Origin: Acorus gramineus | Lineage: Eukaryota > Streptophyta > Magnoliopsida > Acorales > Acoraceae | DNA length: 64,000 nt | NCBI GenBank assembly: GCA_030737835.1 | Contig: CM060855.1 | Location: forward strand, 4,706,478 to 4,770,477 | Direction: 5' to 3' | In this document: positions 61,750 to 64,000 of the stretch, piece after piece | Layout of the letters: each line of letters starts with the position of its first letter | Position numbering within the stretch: position 1 is the stretch's first letter | Translations under genes and position numbers: made by a program | The notes under the pieces: generated by a model | Databases searched by the model: none | What the model was told of the DNA's origin: nothing | Seen by the model: only the letters and a program-made list of their open reading frames with translations

Positions 61750-62440
61750 TATGAAAATTTGGTAACAGAGGTTTTGAATGTTTATATTCACATTTGCTTG
61801 GGAGATGAAAATTACTTGATTATGCTCTTTTGATAATTTACACTACTTTTTAGACCATTGTTTGAGAAGGGCAAATTGGGTATTTTGAAAGTCACTTGTT
61901 TTGAATATTTTAAAAACGATGTTTTATTATTAAAATAATATTTTTACTCTAATTAATTATATATATATATATATTCACTTGTCACATTTTTTTTAATGAT
62001 ATATATATAGACATGATAAAAAACTACATGCAATATTGTTACATCCAGTTTGTTTAAATCTCAACGCAATTTATAAAGAATAGTTTCTATAATTGAATAT
62101 TCTTTTCTCTTTTTTTTGTGAATATATTTTCTTTTTTAGGAGAATTTGATAATGGGGGATGTGGTTTTTAATGTTTATAATATTCACATTTGCATGCCTT
62201 GATAAATTACACTAACTTTTTAGACCATTGTTTGAGAAGGGTAAAATTGGTATAGTGGATGGAATTTTTAAAGGTGTGTGTTTTATATAATGGAATTTTT
62301 ATATTAAATAAAGTGTATACTCTAATTAATTATACATTCACTAGTTACATTTTTTTAATGAGATGTATATCTCATATACGTGTATACGAAGTACATGCAA
62401 TGCAATTTATAAAGAATAATTTCTATAATTGAATGCTCTT
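61750..62440 (+). repeat. Direct duplication with a period near 395 bp
   Basis: Both units contain, in order, a TATTCACATTTGC segment (about 61788 and 62188), TTTTTAGACCATTGTTTGAG (about 61849 and 62218), CTCTAATTAATTATA, ACTACATGCAAT-like sequence, and TTTATAAAGAATAxTTTCTA. Non-coding and diverged. Confidence 0.7.
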
Positions 62441-62720
62441 ATTTCTAAAAGCATTTAAGGGAATTTACAAGAAGCAAAACTTATAAAACTAGGCAAAATT
62501 GAAACCAAAATGAAAGGCTTTTTAGAACATGGTTATAAATGATGTGGTGATACTAATTAAAGGGTTTTGAGAGTTGGTAAAAAAATTAACCAAAAAAAAT
62601 TATTTAAAATTTGATTTCAATTAATAAAAAATGATAAACTAATCTTTCCATCCATCCAAAAAATAATACGATGACATGTTTTCTTGTCAAATTTAAAACA
62701 TGTTCAAATAAAAATTTAGT

Positions 62721-62790
62721 TCTCAGTAGCCATAGCACAACAGTTCAAGATTTACATGTGTTCAAGATTTACACTATGTTAAAAATCCTG
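62721..62790 (+). mobile_element. 5' fragment of the same SINE family
   Basis: CTCAGTAGCCATAGCACAAC (from 62722) matches the head of the SINE at 53383-53571 (CTCAGTGGTCATAGCACAAC on its own strand). The match continues as GTTCAAGATTTACATGTGTT. The B box and tail are not evident, so only the head survives. Confidence 0.5.
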
Positions 62791-63294
62791 TTTATTTAGT
62801 AAAAGTAAAAAAAAAATCCTCTGTTGACCGTAATGTAGCTCCTCCATCATAAAAACAAAATAAATAAATATATATATAGTCCAAGTTATTGATTCAGGGG
62901 CTTCACAACCAAACATTACAAGGGTCATGCAATGTACTTCTCCAAAAAAAAAAAAAAAGGTTCAAGCAATGTATTGGTAATAATTTCCACACCAACATGT
63001 GTTGAATGCCGTGCATGGGATGAGTCAAGTCAAGAACAGAGAATTTGCAAATCAACCTTATCTGGGACAAAAATACATCATCAATATATATATATATATC
63101 AAACCCATTGTCACATCAGTATTATGAAATCGTTTAAACCCTACAACATGCTTTGATATATGGTTGAATTTTGAAAAATGTGGGGACCAATAGGCTTAAC
63201 CTAAAAAAGCAGATTATAAAATGTTATGAAATTCTTTTTTGAAAAACGTTGCACTCACACTTGTTTTATTGCACTCACTCGTGTTTTTATGAAG
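62791..63294. other. AT-rich spacer, no gene seen
   Basis: A short open frame at 62932-63156 has no recognisable content. An oligo(A) run and a TA microsatellite are present. Confidence 0.45.
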
Positions 63295-63823
63295 GAAAAA
63301 ATTGATATAACACCCTGAAAAAAATCAATTTTAATCTATATAAAATTAAAAATTATCATAGGTCTTTATTTTATTAAAAAAATATCATTTTAATCTTCAT
63401 CGTTATCTCAACTAATTAACTAGGTATATGATTAACTTTAAATACACATTAAAATTTATTAAAATGCCTTCATTCCTTATTTTCAAAAAATCGATATAGC
63501 TCACTAAAAACTTATGGAAAATCAAAAAAATTCCCTATAAAATCGATAAATTCCCTCATGTCCTTATTTTATTAGACAATATTTATTTTAATCCCTATGG
63601 TAACCGAAATTAACCAGGTTTTAGTTGATTCTAATCATACATGATAAATTATTTTTATACTCTTTTAAAATTATACATGATAAATTATTGTAATACTCTT
63701 TTAAAATTACTCGATAAATTATTGTAATATAGTAATCAGATTTGTAGTTGACTTTAAGGGGATTTGTTGATTTTATAGGATTTTTTTTTCATAAGTTTCC
63801 AAGGTATTATATCGATTTTTCAC
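63295..63823. mobile_element. Candidate MITE with internally repeated ends
   Basis: The left end reads GAAAAAATTGATATAACACC and the right end, read inward, GAAAAATCGATATAATACCT. A third similar block, AAAAAATCGATATAGCTCAC, occurs inside near 63485, so the element may be a nested pair. ATAAATTATTGTAATACTCT is repeated near 63670. Non-coding. Confidence 0.5.
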
Positions 63824-64000
63824 TTCTTTTTTTTTATCGTTGTTGAGTAAAGGATAGCAGGATAATTTTCAAGAAAAAGCAGGGTCATTTTTATCTTCAA
63901 AAAGATTAAATTGGATTTTTTATATTTTGTAGGAACTTATTTGAATGTATTTATTGGAGCAAATTTAATTCAATGACTAAATTCGTCAACCATACATATT

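Overview
This 64 kb window is nuclear DNA from a flowering plant. Its genes are split by GT-AG introns, and their products belong to chloroplast (cpSRP54), mitochondrial (complex I NDUFB8, ATPase inhibitor IF1) and plant chromatin/RNA (LIF2-like) families. Between and inside the genes lie small, mostly non-autonomous transposons. Very GC-rich coding exons in an AT-rich background (for example 60593-61420) hint at a monocot, but I cannot fix the species.

Layout. 1-2.7 kb: the 5' part of an AMMECR1-family gene on the minus strand, running off the left edge. 3.0-9.1 kb: transposon territory with a small Helitron-like element, an LTR remnant with primer-binding site, a degenerate plant-mobile-domain (PMD) gene in a possible Mutator-like element, and a 90-bp tandem repeat. 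9.27-12.36 kb: mitochondrial ATPase inhibitor gene (+) with a long foldback element in its second intron. 13.7-14.2 kb: a fragment of an LRR receptor-like gene. 14.5-22.2 kb: the full cpSRP54 gene (+), about 15 exons; intron 2 holds a broken rhabdovirus nucleocapsid-like sequence, and one splice donor looks damaged. 24.4-25.8 kb: a small single-membrane-span protein (+). 26.7-31.7 kb: a three-RRM LIF2/hnRNP Q-like gene (-), eight coding exons plus a 5'UTR exon. 31.8-34.7 kb: a cluster of foldback and TIR elements. 35.4-40.0 kb: NDUFB8 (-), with a 4 kb intron carrying a LINE 3' end. 41.7-44.6 kb: ribosomal protein eS25 (-). 44.9-49.6 kb: a dense nest of MITEs, including two copies of one Mutator-like MITE family. 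49.8-50.1 kb: a single-exon small membrane protein (+). 50.1-60.4 kb: no convincing gene, but a tRNA-derived SINE with a perfect target duplication, MITE relics and tandem duplications. 60.6-61.4 kb: a single-exon gene of an uncharacterised plant family. 61.4-64 kb: duplicated AT-rich DNA and one more MITE candidate.

The genes are independent housekeeping loci, not a pathway cluster. IF1 and NDUFB8 both serve mitochondrial oxidative phosphorylation and cpSRP54 serves thylakoid protein targeting, but their adjacency shows no operon-like logic. No new multi-gene system is evident. The observations most worth following are the viral nucleocapsid-like relic in cpSRP54, the missing donor base in the same gene, the foldback element flanked by a 5-bp duplication, the foldback family abutting the LIF2-like promoter, and the paired Mutator-type MITEs, one nested in an older element.
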